DNA of 27,435 bases from DATDPY01 sp964395765 (GTDB lineage Bacteria > Bacteroidota > Bacteroidia > Cytophagales > Cyclobacteriaceae), in NCBI GenBank assembly GCA_964395765.1, contig CAYNCU010000021.1, positions 1 to 27,435 of the forward strand, written 5' to 3'. Under the pieces are notes generated by a model. The model worked only from the letters and a program-made list of their open reading frames with translations. It did not search any database and was not told the origin of the DNA. The number at the start of each line of letters is the position of its first letter. Position 1 is the first letter of the stretch. Positions 1-7,568 of the stretch are shown one piece after another. Made by a program: the position numbers and the translations under genes.

Positions 1-2
1 TT

Positions 3-260
3 GAAAATATTAATAAATTGCTGAGTTACTTTAAAAATGCAGATGAAAATTTTACCAAGCTGAACCAGGAATTCACCGAACTCGGAAAATTATACGATTC
101 AGTTACCATTGAAAAAACATATTCCAAGCCAACTTATGAAGAAGTAAACGGGGTCCTGGTTTCGAAAGACAACAGCACATCAACCGTTAAGATCAATATG
201 GATACATTTATATTAATTAAAAATAAAGTGCAGCAAATTCGGTCGGAAATTGTAAGCTAA
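3..260 (+). CDS. C-terminal end of an unidentified protein (5' end outside window)
   Basis: The reading frame is already open at the left edge (first full codon at 3) and ends at TAA 258-260, so only the last 85 or so residues are visible. I do not recognise the family. The visible part is hydrophilic and rich in Asn, Lys, Glu and Thr. It has a probable helical, possibly coiled-coil stretch near the start (around SYFKNADENFTKLNQEF) and a second helical-looking segment at the C-terminus (around LIKNKVQQIRSEI). No membrane segment, cysteine motif or sorting signal is present. A TTG at 18 could be read as a start, but the frame continues upstream, so truncation by the window edge is more likely. 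It lies 11 bases before a small secreted-protein gene on the same strand and may share its transcript. Confidence 0.55.
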   Translation, partial: ENINKLLSYFKNADENFTKLNQEFTELGKLYDSVTIEKTYSKPTYEEVNGVLVSKDNSTSTVKINMDTFILIKNKVQQIRSEIVS

Positions 261-271
261 ATCGCCTTTTC

Positions 272-700
272 ATGAAAAAACCAAACTATCAAATTTTAAG
301 TTTTATTTTCTTATTGATGGCCGTTGTAAGCGGGAAAGCTCAATGTAATACTTCACAATATTCTCAACAATGTATCACTAAGGTACAGGATGGCTTTACT
401 TTTCTTAAAAGTTTCAGTATTGATGCCGGCAACAGTAAGGATAAAGTTGAGTATTCCTATGTTTTCAGTAAGGATACGGAGTACTTTCTTAATGTTTGTT
501 CGGAAAACAACGATGCCGACGATATAATTGTAACTATCTATGACTCAAACCGGAAGGTGGTTTCAACCAATTATGTAAATAATAAATTTTTCCCTGCCAT
601 TATTTTTGCCTGTAAATCCACGGGGATCTACTATATCACTTACACTTTTAACAAATCACCAAAATTATGCGGGGGAAGCGTGCTCGCTTTCCGTCGTTGA
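272..700 (+). CDS. Small secreted protein of unknown function
   Basis: The product is 142 residues. It begins with a clear Sec signal peptide: a KK n-region, a hydrophobic core around residues 9-20 and an Ala-X-Ala-like end at GKAQ, giving a mature protein from about Cys25/26. The mature part is about 118 residues, looks beta-rich and has several cysteines (two near the start, one in the middle, two near the end) that could form disulfides in the periplasm. Phrases such as DIIVTIYDSNRKVV and TGIYYITYTF look like strands of a pre-peptidase C-terminal-like beta sandwich, but this is only a resemblance. There is no lipobox and no type IX sorting domain. The ATG at 272 fits the signal peptide exactly. 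It ends two bases from the stop codon of the convergent dehydrogenase gene. Confidence 0.7.
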   Translation: MKKPNYQILSFIFLLMAVVSGKAQCNTSQYSQQCITKVQDGFTFLKSFSIDAGNSKDKVEYSYVFSKDTEYFLNVCSENNDADDIIVTIYDSNRKVVSTNYVNNKFFPAIIFACKSTGIYYITYTFNKSPKLCGGSVLAFRR

Positions 701-711
701 TATTATTTTTT
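674..711. terminator. Possible bidirectional terminator between convergent genes
   Basis: GGAAGCG (674-680) can pair with CGCTTTCC (685-692), with one bulged T and a TGCT loop. The hairpin lies inside the last codons of the small secreted-protein gene and just beyond the stop of the opposing dehydrogenase gene. A T-run follows at 705-711, about 12 bases after the stem, which is further than in a canonical intrinsic terminator. The position between two convergent genes with no other room for a terminator supports it; the poor T-run spacing argues against it. Confidence 0.22.
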
Positions 712-1467
712 ATCTTCTTTCCTGTGAACAACGGTTGAACTCGCCTGTGCCGTCGGGAAAATAATAACATCGCTTATATTTACGTGGTCAGGTCTTGTAA
801 GGATGAAACGGATAACATCGGCAATATCTTCACCCGAAAGTGGTATTAATCCTTTATATACGGACGCTGCTTTTTCTTTATCTCCCTTAAACCGAACACT
901 GGAAAATTCAGTATCCACCAGTCCCGGATTAATTTCAGATACTTTTATGCCATACGCATTAAGATCAATCCGCATACCCGAACTAAGGGCATCTACTGCG
1001 TATTTGGAGGCGCAATATACATTTCCCCGCGGATAAACCTCTTTCCCCGCAATAGATCCTATATTGATGATATGCCCTCTTTTTCTTTTAACCATACTTG
1101 GGATAATTGCTTTGGAAACATATAACAGACCTTTTACATTGATATCAATCATTGCGTCCCAATCGTCGATATTACCATCCTGTATGAAATCATAGCCATG
1201 TGCATTCCCGGCATTATTGACGAGAACTTCAATTTCACTCCAGCTTTCCGGCAAAGAATCAATGGACCTGAAAACGGAATCCCTGTCGCGAACATCGAAA
1301 TTCAAAATAAAAATATCCGTGCTGCTTTTTAATTCCCTTTGAAGGGCTTCCAGTCGCTCTTTTCTCCTGCCACAAAGAATAAGACGCATCTTGTCCCGTG
1401 CCAGCATCCTTGCTGTGGCCTCTCCGATCCCCGATGTGGCCCCTGTAATCAGAACTGTTTTATTCAT
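703..1467 (-). CDS. Short-chain dehydrogenase/reductase, YdfG-like
   Basis: This is a classical short-chain dehydrogenase of 254 residues, probably NADP-dependent and acting on a 3-hydroxy acid or serine-type substrate. From the ATG at 1467 the motifs are in order: TGATSGIG cofactor loop (8-15), NNAG (84-87), and the Asn110-Ser138-Tyr151-Lys155 tetrad (YCASK). The C-terminal half, with NPGLVDTEFSSVRFKGD and a DHVNI segment, closely recalls E. coli YdfG (3-hydroxy acid/malonic semialdehyde reductase, 248 residues). A TTG nine bases upstream (1476) would extend it by three residues and overlap porT. I prefer the ATG, which leaves one base after the porT stop and suggests translational coupling. 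It is the last gene of the leftward block. The precise substrate cannot be read from sequence. Confidence 0.9.
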   Translation of the reverse strand: MNKTVLITGATSGIGEATARMLARDKMRLILCGRRKERLEALQRELKSSTDIFILNFDVRDRDSVFRSIDSLPESWSEIEVLVNNAGNAHGYDFIQDGNIDDWDAMIDINVKGLLYVSKAIIPSMVKRKRGHIINIGSIAGKEVYPRGNVYCASKYAVDALSSGMRIDLNAYGIKVSEINPGLVDTEFSSVRFKGDKEKAASVYKGLIPLSGEDIADVIRFILTRPDHVNISDVIIFPTAQASSTVVHRKEDKK

Positions 1468-1468
1468 C

Positions 1469-2200
1469 TCACTCAAATAAAAGATAAAAGGAACAAATAT
1501 TGGATGTCAGCCGGTCAATAGCATCACTGTAACCGAATTCATCCTTCCTTAACATATTGACCATTCCCCTGGAAAAGCGAATTTCAGGCGAGAATTTAAA
1601 CAAGGGAAAATAAATATCAAAGCCGATGCCCAGTTCTGCATTCAAATTCAAATTTGATGTTTGCAACTTTCTTTCTTCTGTGTCATTTTTATTCCCGCTT
1701 GCCTGTATACCGGGCATGATTCCCCCGATAATATAAATTCTTGAATTTCCCCATTTCAGGGATTTGTATTTTAATAGAAACGGTATCTCAACCAATGTTG
1801 ATTCAATTAGCTGGTTTATCTGGTTTCCATTCCTGAAATTATACTGAACCCTGTATTCATAGAAACCGACTTTGGGTGTTGTTCGCAGATCAAGAAACTG
1901 TGCCAGGCGCAGGTTGACAATAAATCCTAGGTCAAAACCAAGTCTGGGTGGCGGTAAAATGGATTTGATCGAATCCAAATGGTGATGAATAAATTTATCA
2001 GAATAATCCACGTTAAAATAGGAACGATGAATTCCCATTAAAAAACCATAATGGATCTTTCGTTGATCATAAAATGGAAGATTTTCAAGTTTGGAATGCT
2101 GGGCAATTGAAGGAATAGGCAGGCCTGCCAGCAAGAATCCAACGATTGCTATTTGCTTCCTGAATAAATACAACTTATTCCAAAGGTTAAAGGATGGCAT
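1469..2200 (-). CDS. porT: PorT family outer-membrane protein of the type IX secretion system
   Basis: The 243-residue product has a signal peptide (residues 1 to about 33: basic NK...FRK region, hydrophobic IAIVGFLLAGLPIPSIA, end AQ) followed by a predicted eight-stranded-type beta-barrel with alternating hydrophobic strands up to a terminal aromatic-rich strand (ICSFYLLFE). The early mature segment NLPFYDQRKIHYGFLMG is typical of the PorT/Sov-associated family needed for type IX secretion and gliding in Bacteroidota. The position directly after ubiE is the conserved neighbourhood of porT in this phylum, which is the strongest support. Its start overlaps the end of ubiE by 52 bases. A TTG at 2173 would shorten the overlap while keeping the signal peptide. 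It is followed after one base by the dehydrogenase gene. Confidence 0.82.
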   Translation of the reverse strand: MPSFNLWNKLYLFRKQIAIVGFLLAGLPIPSIAQHSKLENLPFYDQRKIHYGFLMGIHRSYFNVDYSDKFIHHHLDSIKSILPPPRLGFDLGFIVNLRLAQFLDLRTTPKVGFYEYRVQYNFRNGNQINQLIESTLVEIPFLLKYKSLKWGNSRIYIIGGIMPGIQASGNKNDTEERKLQTSNLNLNAELGIGFDIYFPLFKFSPEIRFSRGMVNMLRKDEFGYSDAIDRLTSNICSFYLLFE

Positions 2201-2871
2201 TTTACTTCTTTATATCCAACATTCTCCAATAGGGATGCAAATTCATTTCCACCGGGAAATGCATTTACTGAATCCGGGAGATACCGGTAAGCTGACTTAT
2301 CTTTTGAAATAATCTTTCCAATACCCGGTAAAATATAATTAAAATAAAAATTATATATCTGTTTAAAGGGAAATACAGAGGGTTTTGAAAATTCAATAAT
2401 CACAATCACTCCTCCCGAACGCGTAACCCGGAGCATTTCACTCAGCCCTTTTTCAAGATTTTCAAAATTCCTTACACCAAATGCAACGATTACGGAGTCG
2501 AATTTATTATCCGGAAAGGGCAGTTCTTCGCTGTCTGCAATAATAAGTTCAATCTTATCCTGTAGATCCAGCTTCTTTATTTTAGCCCTGCCTCTTTCCA
2601 GCATTCCCTCTGAAATATCTACGCCGATTATTTTTTCCGGCCCGAGCGTTACCGTTTCAATGGCAAAATCCCCGGTTCCCGTAGCTACATCCAGTATTTG
2701 CTTCGGATGATATGGCTTCAAAATTTTTACGGCTTTTTTTCGCCATTGGATATCAATGCCGAGGCTTAAGAGGTGATTCAGTAAATCATACTTTTTACTT
2801 ATGTTATCGAACATCGCAGCGATTTGCTTTTTCTTCCTGGCCGGGTTTTCTTTATAGGGTATAACTGTCAT
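2149..2871 (-). CDS. ubiE: Demethylmenaquinone methyltransferase (UbiE/MenG)
   Basis: This SAM-dependent C-methyltransferase carries out the last step of menaquinone synthesis (2-demethylmenaquinone to menaquinone). The visible UbiE signatures are YDLLNHLLSLGIDIQW (from residue 28), the SAM-binding motif DVATGTGD (61-68), a second acidic loop near VDISEGMLERG, the ADSEELPFPDNKFD segment with AFGVRNF, and RVTRSGG. The 240-residue length from the ATG at 2871 matches Bacteroidota homologues, which typically begin with a short VxPYK motif as here (TVIPYKEN). An in-frame TTG at 2916 would add 15 unconserved residues and is less likely. It sits between the OmpA-type gene and porT; the ubiE-porT pairing is common in the phylum. 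Bacteroidota generally use menaquinone, so the ubiquinone role is not expected. Confidence 0.95.
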   Translation of the reverse strand: MTVIPYKENPARKKKQIAAMFDNISKKYDLLNHLLSLGIDIQWRKKAVKILKPYHPKQILDVATGTGDFAIETVTLGPEKIIGVDISEGMLERGRAKIKKLDLQDKIELIIADSEELPFPDNKFDSVIVAFGVRNFENLEKGLSEMLRVTRSGGVIVIIEFSKPSVFPFKQIYNFYFNYILPGIGKIISKDKSAYRYLPDSVNAFPGGNEFASLLENVGYKEVKCHPLTFGISCIYSGSK

Positions 2872-2976
2872 CTTATTAATATTCGAATCCTGGAGCTTAG
2901 GAGCAATAGTGGGCAAAATTGCATAATATCAGTAAAATATCGGAGCGGAAGAAATAAAAACAAGGGGAATACTTAT

Positions 2977-4983
2977 TCAATACAAGTATCGCATAACCCT
3001 GAACTCAACTCTGCGGTTTAATTCACGTCCGTCGATTTCATCATCATTAGAAGCAATGGGATCCTCTTCTCCGTATCCGTTGGCCCGGATGCGGACAGGA
3101 TCTATCCCTCTCTTAATCAGATAGTCGACTACCGCCTTGGCCCTGCGGTATGACAAGCGGAGATTATAACTTTTTGATCCTATATTATCCGTAAAACCTG
3201 CTATTTCGGCAATCAAACGGGAATTTTCCGTCAGCATCTGATATAATTTATTGATCTCAACATAGGATTCCGGGCGTAGTGTTGCTTTATCAAAATCAAA
3301 ATATATATTATGTAACACCATGGAATTACCTACTTTCATTTCTTTTAAAACAAGGGATTCGCTGATCGTTTGTGCAAGCGGGGTGGCCCCCGGGACTATA
3401 ATATTTTTATTATCATACATGTATCCGTCCTTTTCAGCTGACAGGGTACAGTTTTTCGAAGTATCAAATGATAAGGTGATTTTATAATTACCGGTCGATA
3501 TTTTTGTCACAGGCCCTAGATATTTATCATCATTGTTCCTGATTTTCACATCTGCGTCAATGGCATTCCCGGAATCGTCGGTAACATTTACATTAATGAT
3601 AACCGGTTTATTGGAAGTAATCGCTTTGGGAGGGATCTGCTGGTTTTTCTCGCTAATTTTTCGGACCTCCTCCGGTATAGTGAACATATAAATATCCTGG
3701 TAGCCATAACCATCCTCCCTTACTGATGAAAAGTACCCTCGTTTACCGTCTTTGGTTGCGATGAAAGAGATATCGTCATCCGGCGTATTAATAGGGTAAC
3801 CGATATTAACCGGTTTAATCCATGTTTTTTTTGCTGAATCGTAAACCGATTTATATATATCAAATCCACCCATGCCTTCATGACCCTGGCTGCTGAAGTA
3901 TAAAGTTTTACTGTCATAATCGATAAATGGGAAATCCTCATCTTCCGGCGTATTAATCGGTGTCCCTATATTTTTAATATCAGTCCATAATCCCCGTTTG
4001 TTTTTAACACTGAAATATATATCCGTACCCCCTAATGAACCGGGACGGTCACTGGCAAAATAAATAACATTGCCATCTGGTGATATCGATACTGAAGTTT
4101 CTTTATATTTTGAATTAATTGCCCCCTCAAGAGGTTCAGGGGCAGACCATGTACCATCTGCCTTGAGATTGGAAACATAAATATCTCCTCCATTATTATC
4201 AAGATACAGGTAAAGCTGTTTACCATCCTTTGACAAGGTAAGGCTGGATTCAAAATAAGGACTGTTGATTATGGGGCCCATATTTTTCGCCGGTCCCCAT
4301 ACACTGTCTTGCTTTTTCGATATATATATATCTTCATAGGGAAAATTATCATTATACACATCCTCATTCATATTTCCCTCCTTCCGCCTCGAAGTAAAGA
4401 TCAGCATGGTCTCATTTTCATCGATAGTGGGTCCATAATCCGGCCATTCGGAGTTGACGCCGTTTCCAACATTGGTAATATTATAGTTCAGAGGATTGGC
4501 AACCAGTTTGATACCGATATTACATTCCTTAATTCTTTGCCGTACTTCCGAAGCGGTTACAAGATCATCCCCGTGGTAATCCGGCATGGAATTCAGTTTG
4601 TCAAGATATAAGTTAAAATATTTGATCGCGTTATCGAAATCAAGATCGAACTGGTAGCTTCTTCCGATCATGTATAAGAGATTGAAAGCATAATCAGGTT
4701 TGATGGAATAAACTTTAAGCAGGTACGGAGTTGCCTTTTCCTTATTAACGGTTTGCAGGTATAATTTACCTGCCATGAAGTTGGCCCTTAAATTGTTGGG
4801 GTCATAATCCAATACCTGCACATAAGCATCCCTGGCCTGTATATAAGCAGAAGTACTTTTGTATATTTCATCCGCCATATCAAGAAGCTGACTGGCAATA
4901 TCCTTTTTTTCCTGGGCAAAACTGGTGACGGAAATTAAAACAAGGATTGGCAAAAAATAAATACAACGCTTATAGATCTTCAC
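2977..4983 (-). CDS. PorE-like envelope protein: TPR, PD40 propeller, regulatory domain, OmpA
   Basis: The 668-residue protein has a signal peptide (1 to about 23, ending SFAQ). Then follow TPR-like helices (about 30-170), PD40/WD40-like propeller repeats (about 170-435, with recurring ISPDGxxIYFASDR-type and GGxDIY motifs), a carboxypeptidase-regulatory-like beta domain (about 455-540) and a C-terminal OmpA peptidoglycan-binding domain (about 550-668). The OmpA part begins NIYFDFDKATLRPES and keeps Asp599 and Arg614, the pair that holds diaminopimelate in this family. This order and length match P. gingivalis PorE, the type IX component thought to tie the machine to peptidoglycan. Unlike PorE it has no lipobox cysteine. 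The start is GTG. It lies about 105 bases before ubiE on the same strand and two genes from porT. Other roles for this common domain combination are possible. Confidence 0.88.
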   Translation of the reverse strand: MKIYKRCIYFLPILVLISVTSFAQEKKDIASQLLDMADEIYKSTSAYIQARDAYVQVLDYDPNNLRANFMAGKLYLQTVNKEKATPYLLKVYSIKPDYAFNLLYMIGRSYQFDLDFDNAIKYFNLYLDKLNSMPDYHGDDLVTASEVRQRIKECNIGIKLVANPLNYNITNVGNGVNSEWPDYGPTIDENETMLIFTSRRKEGNMNEDVYNDNFPYEDIYISKKQDSVWGPAKNMGPIINSPYFESSLTLSKDGKQLYLYLDNNGGDIYVSNLKADGTWSAPEPLEGAINSKYKETSVSISPDGNVIYFASDRPGSLGGTDIYFSVKNKRGLWTDIKNIGTPINTPEDEDFPFIDYDSKTLYFSSQGHEGMGGFDIYKSVYDSAKKTWIKPVNIGYPINTPDDDISFIATKDGKRGYFSSVREDGYGYQDIYMFTIPEEVRKISEKNQQIPPKAITSNKPVIINVNVTDDSGNAIDADVKIRNNDDKYLGPVTKISTGNYKITLSFDTSKNCTLSAEKDGYMYDNKNIIVPGATPLAQTISESLVLKEMKVGNSMVLHNIYFDFDKATLRPESYVEINKLYQMLTENSRLIAEIAGFTDNIGSKSYNLRLSYRRAKAVVDYLIKRGIDPVRIRANGYGEEDPIASNDDEIDGRELNRRVEFRVMRYLY

Positions 4984-5043
4984 GGGCAGTTAGTCAAATA
5001 TTTACAGGCCATCCATTCAATTCTGCCCTAATTTAAAATAGAT

Positions 5044-5184
5044 TTAAGAGAAAACAAACAGGTAATTAAAAGAGTTCCCCATAATGATTTTATTCCTGAA
5101 TTCATCCTTTTTGAGGTTTTGATGATTTTTAATATTCATGTTCCCGGTGATGAAAAGAATTTTTTGAATGGAGGAATCTTTCAT
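5044..5184 (-). CDS. Possible small ORF coupled to the OmpA-less PorE-like gene
   Basis: An open frame of 46 codons starts at an ATG that overlaps the stop of the preceding gene as ATGA (5181-5184) and ends at TAA 5046-5044. The predicted peptide is basic (starts MKDSSIQKILF, ends NSFNYLFVFS) with no recognisable domain. The ATGA junction is the only positive sign, and such junctions also arise by chance. The frame occupies most of the 197-base gap before the OmpA-type gene, which may otherwise be simple spacer or leader. I see no second gene or RNA element here. Confidence 0.15.
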   Translation of the reverse strand: MKDSSIQKILFITGNMNIKNHQNLKKDEFRNKIIMGNSFNYLFVFS

Positions 5185-6797
5185 CTTTTCCTGATTTCAA
5201 AATCCTTTGTCAGGGAATATGGAACCTTGGAAGGATTTAGCTCAAGAATACTCTTGGCCTCCTGGTAACCATCTGCCCGGATGATTACATTATATTTTCT
5301 TCCTGTTTTCAACTGCATTTTATAATTGCCTTGTTCATCCGCATCATAAATTCCTATGAGGTGATTACTTAATAAATCACGGACCATGATCTCGGACTTA
5401 ACAGGGGTGTTGTTAAATTTCTCAAGTACCTTTCCGGTCAGGCTTGCAATGGGGGTGCTCTCATCGTTCCGGGTCAGCATGTAAATATCTGCGCTTCCGT
5501 AGGAATCTTCCCGCTCGGATGAAAAATAGGCTCTTTCTCCGTCGGCCGACCACACAAAATAAATATCATCATCGGCAGTGTTAATCGGATATCCCATGTT
5601 CACAGGTCGCGTCCATTTTTTCTTATCAGCTCTGTATTCGCTGTAAAATATATCATATCCTCCCATGGAATTATGGCCTTTGGAACTGAAATATAATTTT
5701 GTACCATCGGGAGAAATGAAGGGCCCGTCTTCATCATAGGGAGTATTAATATATTCACCGATATTCTCCGGGGTAGACCAGTGCCCGTCTAATTTTTTCC
5801 GGCAGAAATAAATATCGGTACCTCCTACTCCTCCATCCCTGTCACTGGTAAATACAAGAAGATCTTCTGCAGAGTCAACACTGGCATGTGATTCCCAACC
5901 AGAGGAATTAATTTCAGTTATGGGTTGAGGCTCGCTCCATTTTCCTTTTGTAAGGTTACTTTCATATATATCCCCTTCAATTTTGGAAGCAAAATTATTG
6001 GATCCTCCACGGTAAAGAAATAATTGCCGGCCGTTGGGAGAAAGACCAACGGCAGCGTCATGGATATCCGTATGATAAATGGGTTCAGGGATATAGGTTG
6101 CCGGTTGCCAGGTTCCATTTACCTTATTGCTCATAAATATACTTTCATAATATTGGTTGGTAAGGGGGTCTGATTTTTTTCCAGGAGCCGGCCTTTTTGA
6201 AGTGAATATCATTTCATTTTCGGATGCATTGATCAGCGGGGCAAAGTCGGTATATTTTGAATTGATGGCGGGTCCGAGATTTACAACGGTCACATTCAAC
6301 AAAGGATTTCTGACCAGCCGTTGTCCGTTCCGGCACATCTGAATATATTGATCGATCTGCGTAATTTCATCCTGGTTCTTATCGGCATCAGGGCTGTATT
6401 TAAGTTGCTTTTTATACGACTCATAAAAAATTATGGCTTTGTCGAATTCATCCCCCAGTTGATAGGCCCGGCCCAATTCAAAAAAAATGTTGGAAGGCGC
6501 ATCCGGCTGGTTATAGGCAAATTCAAGGTAGGGATAAGCCTTCGATTTATATATGGAATGCAGGTAACAGATGCCTAATTTATAATTGTAATCAGTATTT
6601 TCAGGGAATAAGGAATCCAGCATCTGGTATCCTTCCAGGGCCCGGTTATAATCGCCAATCCGGTAATATTCCTTGGCAATCGGTTCTATCCTCTTGGCCA
6701 TCTTTTCGGAATCTTTATCCTGGGTATAGCCGATTACCGGAATTATATTTATTAATATTACTGAAAGCAATACCCTCGATAAATAATTTTTAAGCAT
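5181..6797 (-). CDS. PorE-like protein lacking the OmpA domain (TPR, PD40, regulatory domain)
   Basis: The 538-residue protein has a signal peptide (1 to about 25, ending GYTQ), TPR-like helices (about 30-165), PD40 propeller repeats (about 170-425) and a carboxypeptidase-regulatory-like domain (about 440-530), then stops. It is clearly related to the next gene downstream: both share an INS(K/E)-then-FTSxR first blade, GGTDIYF, YFSS(K/Q)GH, MGG(Y/F)DI and GYPINTxDDDI segments in the same order. The downstream paralogue continues into an OmpA domain, while this one ends in FEIRKR right where the linker to OmpA would start. It has no lipobox. It heads the leftward block and is divergent from engB across 143 bases. 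It may be a periplasmic partner of the full-length protein; the exact function is unknown. Confidence 0.85.
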   Translation of the reverse strand: MLKNYLSRVLLSVILINIIPVIGYTQDKDSEKMAKRIEPIAKEYYRIGDYNRALEGYQMLDSLFPENTDYNYKLGICYLHSIYKSKAYPYLEFAYNQPDAPSNIFFELGRAYQLGDEFDKAIIFYESYKKQLKYSPDADKNQDEITQIDQYIQMCRNGQRLVRNPLLNVTVVNLGPAINSKYTDFAPLINASENEMIFTSKRPAPGKKSDPLTNQYYESIFMSNKVNGTWQPATYIPEPIYHTDIHDAAVGLSPNGRQLFLYRGGSNNFASKIEGDIYESNLTKGKWSEPQPITEINSSGWESHASVDSAEDLLVFTSDRDGGVGGTDIYFCRKKLDGHWSTPENIGEYINTPYDEDGPFISPDGTKLYFSSKGHNSMGGYDIFYSEYRADKKKWTRPVNMGYPINTADDDIYFVWSADGERAYFSSEREDSYGSADIYMLTRNDESTPIASLTGKVLEKFNNTPVKSEIMVRDLLSNHLIGIYDADEQGNYKMQLKTGRKYNVIIRADGYQEAKSILELNPSKVPYSLTKDFEIRKR

Positions 6798-6879
6798 GGT
6801 TTATGTTTATTGAAGATTACGGATTAACCTTAAATTTAATTTTTTTTGTAAAATATATAACTTAACGCCGAATAATAAA

Positions 6880-6907
6880 CAAAAATAATGCTATTCTACT
6901 ATTCAAC
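6880..6907 (-). promoter_or_regulatory. Candidate promoter of the leftward block
   Basis: On the minus strand TATTTTTG (6887-6880) fits the Bacteroidota -7 consensus TAnnTTTG. A GTTG (6907-6904), one base off the -33 TTTG element, lies 16 bases upstream, slightly closer than usual. Transcription would begin roughly 75 bases before the ATG at 6797. The region is very AT-rich, so a chance match is possible. No equally good match was found on the plus strand for engB. Confidence 0.35.
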
Positions 6908-6940
6908 TTTATTTTAACTGAATCCGATCCTTTTCTTCTA

Positions 6941-7540
6941 ATGATAGTAAAATCGGCCAAATTTATAAAAAGCATCGTGAATCTATTGGAAGCTCCCAGG
7001 GATGGCTTCCATGAATATGCATTTATAGGCAGGTCTAATGTTGGAAAATCATCGCTTATCAATATGCTGACCGGTTTTTCGACACTAGCCAAAACTTCCA
7101 CAAAACCAGGCAAGACGCAAACGATAAATTATTTCATGGTCAATGAAGAATGGTATATGGTTGACTTACCCGGATACGGGTGGGCGAAAGTGAGCAAGAA
7201 AAAAAAGGAAGATTGGAATAAAATGGTAAACAGTTATTTAAAGCAACGCGAGGAACTTAGCATTTTATTCGTTCTTATCGATTGTCGGTTAGAGCCCCAA
7301 CGAATAGATATTGATTTTATCAATCAGGCAGGCAGGCAAAAAATTCCATTATCAATTGTATTTACCAAATCCGATAAACTTTCAAAAAATCATTTGAAAA
7401 GCAATGTCAATACTTTCAGTAATGTTTTAAATGAAACCTGGACAGTATTGCCCCCCGTTTTCATAACGTCGGCCCAGGATGGGCGTGGTAAATCAGAAAT
7501 ATTGAATTATATTGATTCAATTAATAAAAACATCATATAA
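6941..7540 (+). CDS. engB: Ribosome biogenesis GTPase EngB (YihA/YsxC)
   Basis: This 199-residue GTPase of the TrmE-Era-EngA-YihA group is required for assembly of the large ribosomal subunit. All G motifs are visible: G1 GRSNVGKSS (30-38), G2 region around TSTKPGKTQTIN (52-63), G3 DLPGYG (75-80), G4 TKSD (142-145) and G5 TSA (176-178). The length is usual for the family and there is no extra domain. The ATG at 6941 begins just before the first strand and gives the standard N-terminus. It is divergent from the PorE-like gene and is followed after 28 bases by the DUF5606 gene. It is a housekeeping gene that marks the left border of the polysaccharide cluster. Confidence 0.96.
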   Translation: MIVKSAKFIKSIVNLLEAPRDGFHEYAFIGRSNVGKSSLINMLTGFSTLAKTSTKPGKTQTINYFMVNEEWYMVDLPGYGWAKVSKKKKEDWNKMVNSYLKQREELSILFVLIDCRLEPQRIDIDFINQAGRQKIPLSIVFTKSDKLSKNHLKSNVNTFSNVLNETWTVLPPVFITSAQDGRGKSEILNYIDSINKNII

Positions 7541-7568
7541 ATTTGCCTGATTATAATTGACAGTATTT

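Noticed and set aside
4318..4332. Run of alternating TA as a regulatory repeat
   Set aside because: It encodes an Ile-Tyr-Ile-Ser stretch of the PD40 propeller in the OmpA-type gene and needs no further explanation.
4309..4611. 100-codon open frame opposite the OmpA-type gene
   Set aside because: It lies wholly within a well-supported gene on the other strand, has no recognisable domain, and is rich in residues expected from antisense reading.
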